64,000 nt of DNA, taken from the NCBI GenBank assembly GCA_001870995.2, contig MLAV02000003.1, positions 405,038-469,037 on the forward strand. Reading direction: 5' to 3'. The position numbers and the translations under genes were made by a program. The number at the start of each line of letters is the position of its first letter. Position 1 is the stretch's first letter. This document shows, piece after piece, positions 27,601 through 34,821 of the stretch. Origin of the DNA: Chitinophaga sp. CB10. Its GTDB lineage: Bacteria > Bacteroidota > Bacteroidia > Chitinophagales > Chitinophagaceae. A model generated the notes under the pieces. That model was not told the origin of the DNA. It made no database searches and saw only the letters and a list, made by a program, of their open reading frames with translations.

Positions 27601-28411
27601 CGAAGAGCGTAAAGAGCACCTGCGTAAGCTGATCTATCCGTTTATCCTGCGCCGTACCAAGGAACAGGTGGCGAAGGAACTGCCGGAAAAGATTGAAACC
27701 GTTATTTTCTGCGAAATGGATGCGGAGCAGCGGCATATTTACGATGCTTACCGCAACAGCTATCGCTCTAAAATATTGGGCGTTATCGAAGACCAGGGTA
27801 TGGAACGCAGCCAGCTGACCATCCTCCAGGGCTTGATGAAGCTCCGCCAGATATGCGACAGTCCGGCCATCCTCAACGATACGGAACAATACCCGAACCA
27901 CTCGGTGAAGCTGCATGAGCTCACCCGCGAAATCTCCGAAAACATTGGTAACCACAAGGTGCTGGTGTTCTCCCAGTTCCTCGGTATGCTGGGGCTGATC
28001 CGGGAACGGCTGCAGCACATGAAGATTCCGTTCGAGTATTTCGATGGCAGCACCTCCACCGTGGATCGGGAGAAGGCTATCCAGAACTTCCAGAACAACG
28101 ATGACTGCAGGGTATTCCTCATCTCGCTGAAAGCCGGTGGCGTGGGTCTGAACCTGACGGCAGCGGATTACGTGTACATCGTGGACCCGTGGTGGAACCC
28201 GGCTGTGGAGCAACAGGCCATTGACCGTACTCACCGTATCGGGCAAACGAAAAATATCTTTGCGTACCGTATGATTTGTAAGGACACCGTGGAAGAGAAA
28301 ATTCTGCAGTTACAGGAGCGGAAAAAATCCCTCGTGAAGGAAATTATTGCGGACGACAACGGATTTGTGAAGAAGCTGACGAAAGAAGATGTATTGTACC
28401 TGTTCAGTTAA
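24674..28411 (+). CDS. SNF2-family DNA helicase/ATPase with SWIM zinc fingers
   Basis: A 1245-aa RapA/SNF2-type translocase. N-terminal SWIM zinc finger (CQCPYNLGDICRHEAAAL, near residue 75) and a second CxC...CxH site (CTCDETEHALCVHKT, near 195). A long central region of unknown fold runs to about 775. The ATPase core follows: DDMGLGKT (Walker A Lys about 815), the DESQ box II, SGTPMQN, and the C-terminal helicase lobe with FSQFLGM, SLKAGGVGLNLTAADYV and DRTHRIGQ. Such proteins remodel protein-DNA complexes or recycle RNA polymerase; the target is unknown. Monocistronic. Confidence 0.93.
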   Translation: MSLPHLLKYVYNNGTDEVIRRGKRIFSTGGVELIEADPVLKSATFRVKSDTHANYYRVSINKYGDNTGMSIRCQCPYNLGDICRHEAAALFQLQEMLDKNQFESFDSQFDQQHTLIKMKSIDLKTIKLLTSGSIFANAEKLAKEKPAKITSAKDEKVEATLTVDKQDFPLIIQRNEERFFDTHCTCDETEHALCVHKTTLFLQLLQKHGPFYFDTLRNWDKEKNKLLSLYGYSLSDDLEGKFAFSYNEGKPFLRVLDPSIKRVDGSAIGRQAATPAPPPPDETITATQRLAVVFNANEPLYPYFRLDLVSGEVNEEQTEFVSLASKLDLTKYVDFYQYKEKDRDLIAPVRKLQNAEVSKFLSKNSPFAGIWENITHENAEELPTETKELMLEYLHPKLAKLFPQMAEQGLIFLLPNRQPFKTKSLVPVQLGAERLKLIIKTHTGNTHVEVECFVSIEGEEINVSKNAWESPLLFLHQNVVYMFENPQDALHVELFRQNGKLRISNKEWPVYLKDYLLPLSRQYDIQFDSGLLAEVKDLKPENRVYLKEMGETFIIQPGFAYRGQEVEWNDEAKITVQEGNKVIVIQRNKEAEEEFVNKLRTLHTNFSQNDNHNYFYLRAKEALKNNWFFLFFDALKEMDVRVFGFDNLRNFKFSSHKPVTNLQISSGIDWFDAQIEVLYGDQKVSIKDIKSALANKQNYVQLADGSLGLLPEEWLRKYSLLFKVGEEKDKGLKLSKYNFSVIDELYEFIDDEAVVIELEQKRRKLLQFDEIRNIDLPANLHAQLRPYQESGFQWLNYLDEIKWGGILADDMGLGKTIQALTFIQYYKNKHGQCMTLVVCPTTLIYNWENEIRKFTPDISHHIHHGPTRLKSSEELAKYDVIITTYGTLRSDVQLLMKLEFDYVVLDESQAIKNPQSKVTKAAQLLHTKNRLALSGTPMQNNTFDIYAQMNFLNPGMLGSVDFFRNEFATPIDKFQDEERKEHLRKLIYPFILRRTKEQVAKELPEKIETVIFCEMDAEQRHIYDAYRNSYRSKILGVIEDQGMERSQLTILQGLMKLRQICDSPAILNDTEQYPNHSVKLHELTREISENIGNHKVLVFSQFLGMLGLIRERLQHMKIPFEYFDGSTSTVDREKAIQNFQNNDDCRVFLISLKAGGVGLNLTAADYVYIVDPWWNPAVEQQAIDRTHRIGQTKNIFAYRMICKDTVEEKILQLQERKKSLVKEIIADDNGFVKKLTKEDVLYLFS

Positions 28412-28431
28412 GGCATAATGATATAAATGTC

Positions 28432-28457
28432 AAGCCCGCCGGCGCCGGTGGGCTTTT
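28432..28457 (+). terminator. Terminator of the SNF2 gene
   Basis: AAGCCCGCCGGC / GCCGGTGGGCTT stem ending in TTTT, about 20 nt after the stop. Confidence 0.8.
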
Positions 28458-28490
28458 CTATGCGGAAATATTGCTGCCCTGGACCAGCGG

Positions 28491-28522
28491 TTTGGTCCAA
28501 CTTACCATGTGAATTATATTTG
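28491..28522 (+). promoter_or_regulatory. Strong promoter upstream of the Kdp locus
   Basis: TTTG (28491-28494), exactly 20 nt, then TATATTTG (28515-28522): a full consensus match. It drives a leader that first meets three hairpins (28608-28705). Confidence 0.6.
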
Positions 28523-28607
28523 TAAAATTGAAATTAAATAATTGAAATCTATATATATATTGCGCTAATTTTTCTTCGATTAACCTGTACAGCTTAGATA
28601 ATTCTTT

Positions 28608-28705
28608 GGGAGTGTCTCCCGTTTTTTACACCGCCGGTTCCTTCATTGGAACCGGTTTTTTTATTGCAGAAAATGAAGGAACCATGCAGATTCTGCATGG
28701 TTTTT
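28608..28705 (+). other. Array of three terminator-like hairpins in the Kdp leader
   Basis: Three stem-loops stand in a row, each followed by T residues. (1) GGGAG-TGT-CTCCC then GTTTTTT (28608-28627). (2) CCGGTTCC / GGAACCGG with loop TTCATT then TTTTTTT (28634-28662). (3) AACCATGCAG / CTGCATGGTT then TTT (28680-28705). With the promoter at 28491-28522 they would produce RNAs of about 100-180 nt unless read-through occurs toward the kdp genes. The rest of the 28412-28808 spacer has no gene. Confidence 0.65.
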
Positions 28706-28841
28706 CCGTTTGGCACAATGCCCCAGCTGTGCAGTCGATATTGTTAATCCTATGATCGTCAATTGCTTGTAAGGGTTTCAACCTCTTGTTAACCGGTATG
28801 GCATCCCAATGGCTTACTCCCTGGTACATAAATTTTTTACC

Positions 28842-29183
28842 ATGTTACCAGATTCTAAAATCTCCCGGCTGCTGGCCCATCAGATCACAGGCCTTGCCGA
28901 TGTAATGGAACAGCACAACGGGAGAGGTAAAGTAAGCAAGGTGATACACAGTTTTGCCGATTACACCCGCCAGATGATCCGGCTTGGCCGGATGGCAGAA
29001 GTGAAACACTGTTTTACCATGGCCGCCGTACTGTATCATAACGGGAGTGCCTTGTTGAAGAATGCCATTGAAAGCGTGTATATATACACGTTATCCCCGG
29101 TGCTGCAACGCCCGGCCAAAGACCTGCTGCCGGCTACCCTCCGCAGGATCAGAACGCATCACCTGCAAACCGCAGGGATATAA
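28842..29183 (+). CDS. Unrecognised protein in front of kdpF
   Basis: A 113-aa, mainly helical and basic protein from the ATG at 28842 (MLPDSKISRLL); an in-frame ATG at 28809 would give 124 aa. Visible features: LAHQITGLADVMEQHNGRGK, then MIRLGRMAEVKHCFTMAAVLYHNGS and a His/Arg-rich tail (TLRRIRTHHLQTAG). There is no signal peptide or membrane helix. Its place directly before the kdp genes on the same strand suggests a link to potassium uptake, perhaps regulatory. No family recognised. Confidence 0.55.
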   Translation: MLPDSKISRLLAHQITGLADVMEQHNGRGKVSKVIHSFADYTRQMIRLGRMAEVKHCFTMAAVLYHNGSALLKNAIESVYIYTLSPVLQRPAKDLLPATLRRIRTHHLQTAGI

Positions 29184-29202
29184 ACCGCTAAAACTTACGA
29201 TT

Positions 29203-29286
29203 ATGCTGACTTTCCTGTTGGTCGTTGCAGGGCTTGCCTGCTTTGTAATCTTCTTCAGATCTGTAGACTACTTCGAAAATATATGA
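29203..29286 (+). CDS. 27-residue single-helix membrane peptide upstream of kdpF
   Basis: Short open frame MLTFLLVVAGLACFVIFFRS, then VDYFENI and stop. One hydrophobic helix is followed by a short charged tail. Its TGA overlaps the ATG of the next mini-gene (ATATGA), so the two are translationally coupled. It has the size and layout of KdpF but not the KdpF C-terminus, and may be a second small subunit or regulator of the Kdp pump. The overlap and position favour a real gene; the function is inference. Confidence 0.55.
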   Translation: MLTFLLVVAGLACFVIFFRSVDYFENI

Positions 29287-29369
29287 CCATGATGACTGCA
29301 CTTTTTGTCTTATCCATTTTGGTTTTTGGCTACATGATCTATGTGCTGCTGAAACCTGAAAAATTCTAA
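29283..29369 (+). CDS. kdpF: KdpF, small subunit of the potassium-transporting ATPase
   Basis: A 28-aa peptide (MTMMTALFVLSILVFGYMIY, then VLLKPEKF). One membrane helix ends in Y-x-L-x-K-P-E-K-F, the typical KdpF tail. KdpF stabilises the KdpABC complex in the inner membrane. Seven nt separate it from kdpA. The upstream start overlaps the stop of the 27-aa peptide. Confidence 0.85.
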   Translation: MTMMTALFVLSILVFGYMIYVLLKPEKF

Positions 29370-29376
29370 ACGGAAA

Positions 29377-31095
29377 ATGAACACAGAAATTCTGGGCGTG
29401 ATCGCCACCTATGGACTAACACTCTTACTTGCCTGGCCGCTTGCGAGATATATTGTTAAGGTATTCAGAGGAGATAAGGTTTGGTCGGACTTTTTCCTGC
29501 CGCTCGAAAAACTCTTCTATAAAATATCTGGTATCAATCCTAATGAGGAAATGGACTGGAAGCAGCATATGAAAGCGCTGCTTACCATCAACCTCGTATG
29601 GCTGGTATATGCATTTTTTGCGTTGCTCTTCCAGGATAAGCTACCGCTCAACCCGGACGGGAATCCCGGCCAAACGCCGGACCTGGCTTTTAACACCGCC
29701 ATCAGCTTCCTGGTAAACTGTAACCTGCAGCACTTTTCCGGGGAAACCGGCGTCACCTACTTCACCCAGTTGTTTGTGCTGGCGTTCCTGCAATTTGTAA
29801 GCGCCGCTACCGGTATTGCCGCGTTGATAGTGGTGTTCAAAGCCTTCAAGGATAAGACGGTGACCCACCTGGGTAACTTCTGGGAAATATTCCTGAAGAC
29901 CATCACCCGCATCCTGCTGCCTTTAAGTATAGTCATTGCCGTTATACTCATCTTCAACGGCTCCCCAGCCAGCTTTGCCGGTAAGGATACGGTGGTCACC
30001 CTCCAGGGCGACACCCAAAACGTTTCCCGCGGGCCTGCTGCCGGCTTTATCGCCATCAAGCACCTCGGCACCAATGGAGGCGGCTGGTTTGGGGCCAACT
30101 CCGCCCACCCGTTCGAAAACCCTAACTACATCGGGTTTATCACGGAAATGGTGGCGCAGGTGGTCATTCCCATTGCCATGGTATTTGCATTGGGCATGTT
30201 CATCCGCCGGAGGAAGTTTGCCAACGTCATCTTCGCCATCATGACCATCGGCATGATATGCCTGCTCATCCCTACCATGCAGGCGGAAATGGCCGGCAAC
30301 CCTGCTATTTCGCACCTGGGCATTCAGCAGCTGACCGGCTCCATGGAGGGGAAGGAAGTCCGCTTCGGGCCAGCCGGCACCGCCTATTGGAGTACGGTTA
30401 CCACCATCATCTCCACGGGTTCCATTTGCGGATTCCATGACAGCATGATGCCTGTGACAGGGCTGATGCAGCTGCTGGGCATGATGCTCAACTGCCTTTA
30501 CGGCGGCTGCGGTGTGGGTATATTGAACTATTACATCTATATCATCATCGCCGTATTCATTTCCGGCCTCATGGTGGGCCGCACGCCCGAATTCATGGGC
30601 CATAAGCTGGAAGCCAGGGAAGTGAAAATTGCCGCGCTGATTACCCTCCTCTCCCCTTTCCTGATCCTTGCCGGTACTGCATTGGCGGCTTATGTGCTGG
30701 TACACCACCCTGGCGTTGACTGGGCGGTGAAGCCGGGCGCCTGGTTGAATAACCCGGGCTATCACGGTTTCTCGGAGATGCTGTACGAAATGACTTCCGC
30801 CAACGCCAACAACGGTTCCGGCTATGAGGGACTGGGAGATAACAATGTGTTCTGGAACGTCAGTACAGGCTTTGTGTTGATTGCAGGGAGGTATCTGCCG
30901 ATCATCGGGCCGGTGGCTATTGCCGGCATTATGGCTAAGAAAAAATATATTCCGGAATCAGCTGGTACCCTGCGTACGGATTCTGTCACCTTCGGGGTGA
31001 TGACCTTCGCCGTTATCGTGATTTTAAATGCCCTGAGCTACTTCCCTGCCCTCGCCCTTGGCCCGATCGCGGAATATTTTTCTCTCTATAGATAA
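29377..31095 (+). CDS. kdpA: Potassium-transporting ATPase subunit A
   Basis: The K+ channel-like subunit of the high-affinity Kdp pump, 572 aa, with about ten membrane segments. The four selectivity-filter-like loops are visible: NCNLQHFSGETGVTYF, LGTNGGGWFGANSAHPFENP, TIISTGSICGFHDSMMP and the SANANNGSGYEGL stretch. Length matches the family. It is first of kdpA-kdpB-kdpC, with 20 nt or less between genes, and belongs to the transcript starting upstream. Confidence 0.97.
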   Translation: MNTEILGVIATYGLTLLLAWPLARYIVKVFRGDKVWSDFFLPLEKLFYKISGINPNEEMDWKQHMKALLTINLVWLVYAFFALLFQDKLPLNPDGNPGQTPDLAFNTAISFLVNCNLQHFSGETGVTYFTQLFVLAFLQFVSAATGIAALIVVFKAFKDKTVTHLGNFWEIFLKTITRILLPLSIVIAVILIFNGSPASFAGKDTVVTLQGDTQNVSRGPAAGFIAIKHLGTNGGGWFGANSAHPFENPNYIGFITEMVAQVVIPIAMVFALGMFIRRRKFANVIFAIMTIGMICLLIPTMQAEMAGNPAISHLGIQQLTGSMEGKEVRFGPAGTAYWSTVTTIISTGSICGFHDSMMPVTGLMQLLGMMLNCLYGGCGVGILNYYIYIIIAVFISGLMVGRTPEFMGHKLEAREVKIAALITLLSPFLILAGTALAAYVLVHHPGVDWAVKPGAWLNNPGYHGFSEMLYEMTSANANNGSGYEGLGDNNVFWNVSTGFVLIAGRYLPIIGPVAIAGIMAKKKYIPESAGTLRTDSVTFGVMTFAVIVILNALSYFPALALGPIAEYFSLYR

Positions 31096-31115
31096 TTACT
31101 AAACAAGATTTTGAG

Positions 31116-33161
31116 ATGAATAAAGACAATAAACTGTTTCCGAGAGAGCTGGTTATGGAAAGCCTGAAGCAGTCTTTCGTGAAGCTGCATCCTAAACTGA
31201 TGATCAAAAACCCGGTCATGTTTACAGTGGAAATAGGAACCGCCGTAATGCTGGTGGTAGCCTTATACGCCCTGTTTACCCATCATACGGACCAGGGGAG
31301 CGCCGCTTATAATATAGCCGTTTTCGTTATCCTCTTTCTCACCGTGCTGTTCGCCAACTTTGCGGAAGCCATTGCCGAAGCCAGGGGTAAGGCACAAGCG
31401 GAGAGCCTGCGTAAAACCAGGGAAGAAACGCCTGCCAAAAAGGTAATGCTCATCGGGGAAATCTTCAGTAATGAAATCAAGGTAGTATCCTCTTCCCAAC
31501 TGCGCAAAGGAGATATTTTTGTTTGTGATCCGGGAGATATAATACCCGCGGATGGAGAAATTGTTGAGGGCCTGGCTAGTATCGACGAGTCGGCCATTAC
31601 AGGGGAAAGCGCCCCCGTGATCCGGGAAGCCGGCGGCGATAAATCCAGTGTGGTCGGTGGTACGAAAGTGCTGTCCGATCACATCAAAGTAAGGGTAAGC
31701 ACGGAGCCGGGCGAGTCGTTCCTGGATAAAATGATTGCCCTGGTGGAAGGCGCCAGCCGCCAGAAAACGCCGAATGAGATTGCCCTGACCATCCTGCTGG
31801 CCAGCTTTACCATCGTGTTCATCATCGTATGCGTAACGCTGAAACCTTTTGCGGATTACGCCAATACGCCTATTACCATCGCCGCGTTCATCTCCCTGTT
31901 CGTATGCCTGATCCCGACTACCATCGGCGGACTTTTATCCGCCATTGGCATCGCCGGTATGGACCGTGCGCTGCGCGCCAATGTGATCACCAAATCAGGG
32001 AAGGCCGTGGAAACTGCGGGCGACATTGATGTGTTGCTGCTGGATAAGACCGGTACCATTACCATCGGTAATCGTAAGGCGACTAACTTCTATCCTGCAC
32101 CCGGCGTGAATGAACAGGAGTTCATCCGCCTGTGCGCCATCAGCTCCCTTTCCGACGAAACGCCGGAAGGTAAGTCCATCGTGGAACTGGCGGGAAAAGA
32201 TATAGTAGCCGCGCTGGATACCAGCGGTGGCGCCCTCATAAAATTCACCGCCGAAACCCGCAGCAGCGGTATCGACCTGCCGGATGGCAACAAAATCCGT
32301 AAAGGCGCCTACGACGCCATCCGCCAGCTTGCGGAGCGGGCCGGTAACAGCTTTCCCGCCGCTACCAAAACCCGTGTGGAAGCCATCTCCAAAGACGGCG
32401 GCACCCCGCTGGTAGTAGCCCTTAACGGTACCGTGCAGGGTGTAATCGAACTGCAGGATATCATCAAACCCGGTATCAGCGAGCGTTTTGACAGGCTGCG
32501 TAAAATGGGCGTGAAAACCGTTATGGTCACCGGGGATAACCCGCTTACCGCCAAATACATTGCCACCAAAGCCGGTGTGGACGACTTCATTGCCGAAGCC
32601 AAGCCGGAAGATAAAATGAAATATATCCGCCAGGAGCAAACGGAAGGCCGCCTGGTAGCCATGATGGGCGACGGTACGAACGATGCGCCGGCGCTGGCGC
32701 AGGCCGATGTGGGCGTGGCCATGAACAGCGGCACCCAGGCCGCGAAGGAAGCCGGTAACATGGTGGACCTGGACAACGATCCTACCAAGCTGATTGAAAT
32801 CGTGGAAATAGGTAAGCAACTGCTCATGACCCGCGGCACGCTTACCACCTTCTCCATCGCCAACGACGTTGCCAAATATTTTGCCATCGTGCCGGCCTTA
32901 TTCGTTGCCTCCATTCCGGCGCTGCAGGGCATCAACATCATGAAACTGCATAGCCCTGAAACGGCCATACTCAGCGCCGTGATCTTCAACGCGATCATCA
33001 TCCCGTTATTGATCCCACTGGCCCTGCGGGGAGTGGCCTACAAGCCGATAGGCGCCAGCGCCCTGCTGCGCAGGAACCTGCTGATTTACGGCGTAGGCGG
33101 CGTTATTGCGCCATTTATCGGCATCAAGCTCATTGATATGCTCATTGCATTATTCCTGTAA
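31116..33161 (+). CDS. kdpB: Potassium-transporting ATPase ATP-binding subunit B
   Basis: P-type ATPase catalytic subunit, 681 aa. Phosphorylated Asp310 lies in LLLDKTGTITIGNR. The actuator TGES loop is ITGESAPV, the hinge motif is MMGDGTNDAPALAQADVGVAM, and the membrane-embedded PTTIGG segment is typical of KdpB. It hydrolyses ATP to drive K+ import through KdpA. Operon partner of kdpA and kdpC. Confidence 0.98.
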   Translation: MNKDNKLFPRELVMESLKQSFVKLHPKLMIKNPVMFTVEIGTAVMLVVALYALFTHHTDQGSAAYNIAVFVILFLTVLFANFAEAIAEARGKAQAESLRKTREETPAKKVMLIGEIFSNEIKVVSSSQLRKGDIFVCDPGDIIPADGEIVEGLASIDESAITGESAPVIREAGGDKSSVVGGTKVLSDHIKVRVSTEPGESFLDKMIALVEGASRQKTPNEIALTILLASFTIVFIIVCVTLKPFADYANTPITIAAFISLFVCLIPTTIGGLLSAIGIAGMDRALRANVITKSGKAVETAGDIDVLLLDKTGTITIGNRKATNFYPAPGVNEQEFIRLCAISSLSDETPEGKSIVELAGKDIVAALDTSGGALIKFTAETRSSGIDLPDGNKIRKGAYDAIRQLAERAGNSFPAATKTRVEAISKDGGTPLVVALNGTVQGVIELQDIIKPGISERFDRLRKMGVKTVMVTGDNPLTAKYIATKAGVDDFIAEAKPEDKMKYIRQEQTEGRLVAMMGDGTNDAPALAQADVGVAMNSGTQAAKEAGNMVDLDNDPTKLIEIVEIGKQLLMTRGTLTTFSIANDVAKYFAIVPALFVASIPALQGINIMKLHSPETAILSAVIFNAIIIPLLIPLALRGVAYKPIGASALLRRNLLIYGVGGVIAPFIGIKLIDMLIALFL

Positions 33162-33178
33162 TCATTAAACATCCGATC

Positions 33179-33742
33179 ATGAAAAAATATCTTTTGCCCG
33201 CTATAAAATTGACGATCGTACTGGTGATACTGTTAGGCGGCATTTACCCGCTGCTGTTAGCCGGCATTGCTAAAATGGCTCCCGGAAAAGGAGACGGGGT
33301 AACGGTAACGCATAATGGAAGAATAGTAGGCTATGAACAAATAGGCCAGAAATTCACAGAGGATAAATACTTCTGGGGCCGCCCGTCCGCAGTGGATTAC
33401 AACGCTGCAGGCTCCGGCGGTTCCAACAAAGCGCCCGGCAATGAGGACTACCTCAAAATTGTGCAGGAACGAATTGATACCTTCCTAGCGCATAACCCGG
33501 ATGTAAAAAAATCGGAAATTCCAGCCGAACTGGTCACCGCATCTGCCAGCGGTTTGGACCCGGACTTATCCCCGGCCGCTGCCTACATCCAGGTAGCTCG
33601 CGTGGCTAAAGCGAGATCCCTGTCTCCCCAAAAAATAAAAGAACTGATAGCAGCCAACACAAAGCAACCCGTACTGGGCATGTTGGGCACTGCTACTGTA
33701 AATGTGCTGAAACTCAATGTAGCATTAGACGAACTGAAATAA
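33179..33742 (+). CDS. kdpC: Potassium-transporting ATPase subunit C
   Basis: A 187-aa subunit with one N-terminal membrane helix (AIKLTIVLVILLGGIYPLLLAGIA) and an extracytoplasmic domain. Signatures are YFWGRPSAVDYNAAGSGGSN, SASGLDPDLSPAAAYIQ and VARVAK, the KdpC pattern. It stabilises nucleotide binding and complex assembly. It starts 17 nt after kdpB. Confidence 0.97.
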   Translation: MKKYLLPAIKLTIVLVILLGGIYPLLLAGIAKMAPGKGDGVTVTHNGRIVGYEQIGQKFTEDKYFWGRPSAVDYNAAGSGGSNKAPGNEDYLKIVQERIDTFLAHNPDVKKSEIPAELVTASASGLDPDLSPAAAYIQVARVAKARSLSPQKIKELIAANTKQPVLGMLGTATVNVLKLNVALDELK

Positions 33743-33744
33743 CT

Positions 33745-34812
33745 ATGAAAAAACACATGCTGATTGCAGGCTTACTTGCTGCAACGCTCCACAGCTATGC
33801 CCAGGACTCAACAAAGAACGGCACGCTTACCATCTCCGGTTATGCGGAGGCTTATTACAGCTATAATTTTGCCAGGCCCGCCAACCACCAGGCGCCCGGA
33901 TTCCTGTACAGCTATAACAAGCACAATGAGCTCAACCTCAATATGGCCATGGTAAAGGCCAGTTACAGCAGCGATCGTGTACGCGCCAACGTTGGCCTTA
34001 TGATGGGTACCTACGCCCAGTATAACCTGGCGGCGGAGCCCTCCGTTTTCCAGTATGTTTACGAAGCCAATGCCGGCGTACGGGTTGGCCAGGTCTGGAT
34101 CGACGCGGGGATCATGCCTTCGCATATTGGCTTTGAAAGCGCCATCGGGAAGGATTGCTATACGCTTACCCGCAGTATCATGGCGGAAAATACGCCTTAT
34201 TACGAGGCAGGCGTAAAAGCTACCTGGGCGCCCAATGATAAATGGAGCTTCGCCGCCATGTATCTCAATGGCTGGCAGCGCATCAGGAAGGTGGACGGTA
34301 ACCAGACGCCATCCTTTGGCGCCCAGGTGGTATTTAAGCCTACTGCGAAAATATTGCTGAACTGGAGCACTTACGTGGGCAGTGATACCCCTGATTCCAC
34401 GCGTAAAATGCGGTACTTTAACGACCTTTACGGTACGTTCGGCATTACGGATAAGTTCAGTGTCATAGCCGGTTGCGACTATGGCCTGCAACAAAAGGAA
34501 AAAGGATCGGGCGATTACGCGTCCTGGATCAGTCCGATCGTAGTGGCGCGGTATGCTTTTACGCCGAAATTTGCCCTGGCAGGGCGCGCGGAATATTACG
34601 CGGATAAGGACGGCGTCATCATCGCTACCGGCACGCCCAATGGATTCAAAACAACCGGCTTTTCGCTGAACGCCGATTTCACGCCCGTCAACAATGTGAT
34701 GTTCCGCATCGAAGGGCGGATGTTTAATGGCAAGGATAAAACGTTTCTCAAACAGGATACTCCCACTAACACCAATGGGGCCATCACCGCCTCTCTGGCC
34801 GTATGGTTTTAA
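33745..34812 (+). CDS. Outer-membrane beta-barrel protein of the Kdp operon
   Basis: A 355-aa protein with a signal peptide ending SYAQ. The mature sequence alternates polar and aromatic residues (GTLTISGYAEAYYSYNF, YTLTRSIMAENTPYYEAGVKATW) and ends in the strand ITASLAVWF, with the terminal Phe that outer-membrane barrels need. This matches the porin-2/OmpL-like barrel pattern. It begins 2 nt after the kdpC stop, so it is co-transcribed and may let K+ cross the outer membrane. That function is inference. Confidence 0.82.
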   Translation: MKKHMLIAGLLAATLHSYAQDSTKNGTLTISGYAEAYYSYNFARPANHQAPGFLYSYNKHNELNLNMAMVKASYSSDRVRANVGLMMGTYAQYNLAAEPSVFQYVYEANAGVRVGQVWIDAGIMPSHIGFESAIGKDCYTLTRSIMAENTPYYEAGVKATWAPNDKWSFAAMYLNGWQRIRKVDGNQTPSFGAQVVFKPTAKILLNWSTYVGSDTPDSTRKMRYFNDLYGTFGITDKFSVIAGCDYGLQQKEKGSGDYASWISPIVVARYAFTPKFALAGRAEYYADKDGVIIATGTPNGFKTTGFSLNADFTPVNNVMFRIEGRMFNGKDKTFLKQDTPTNTNGAITASLAVWF

Positions 34813-34821
34813 AACAGCAGT

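Noticed and set aside
25064..28246. 1060-residue minus-strand frame opposite the SNF2 gene
   Set aside because: It mirrors the codon periodicity of the real gene, has no signal or domain pattern and is rich in His/Gln/Val as expected of a shadow.
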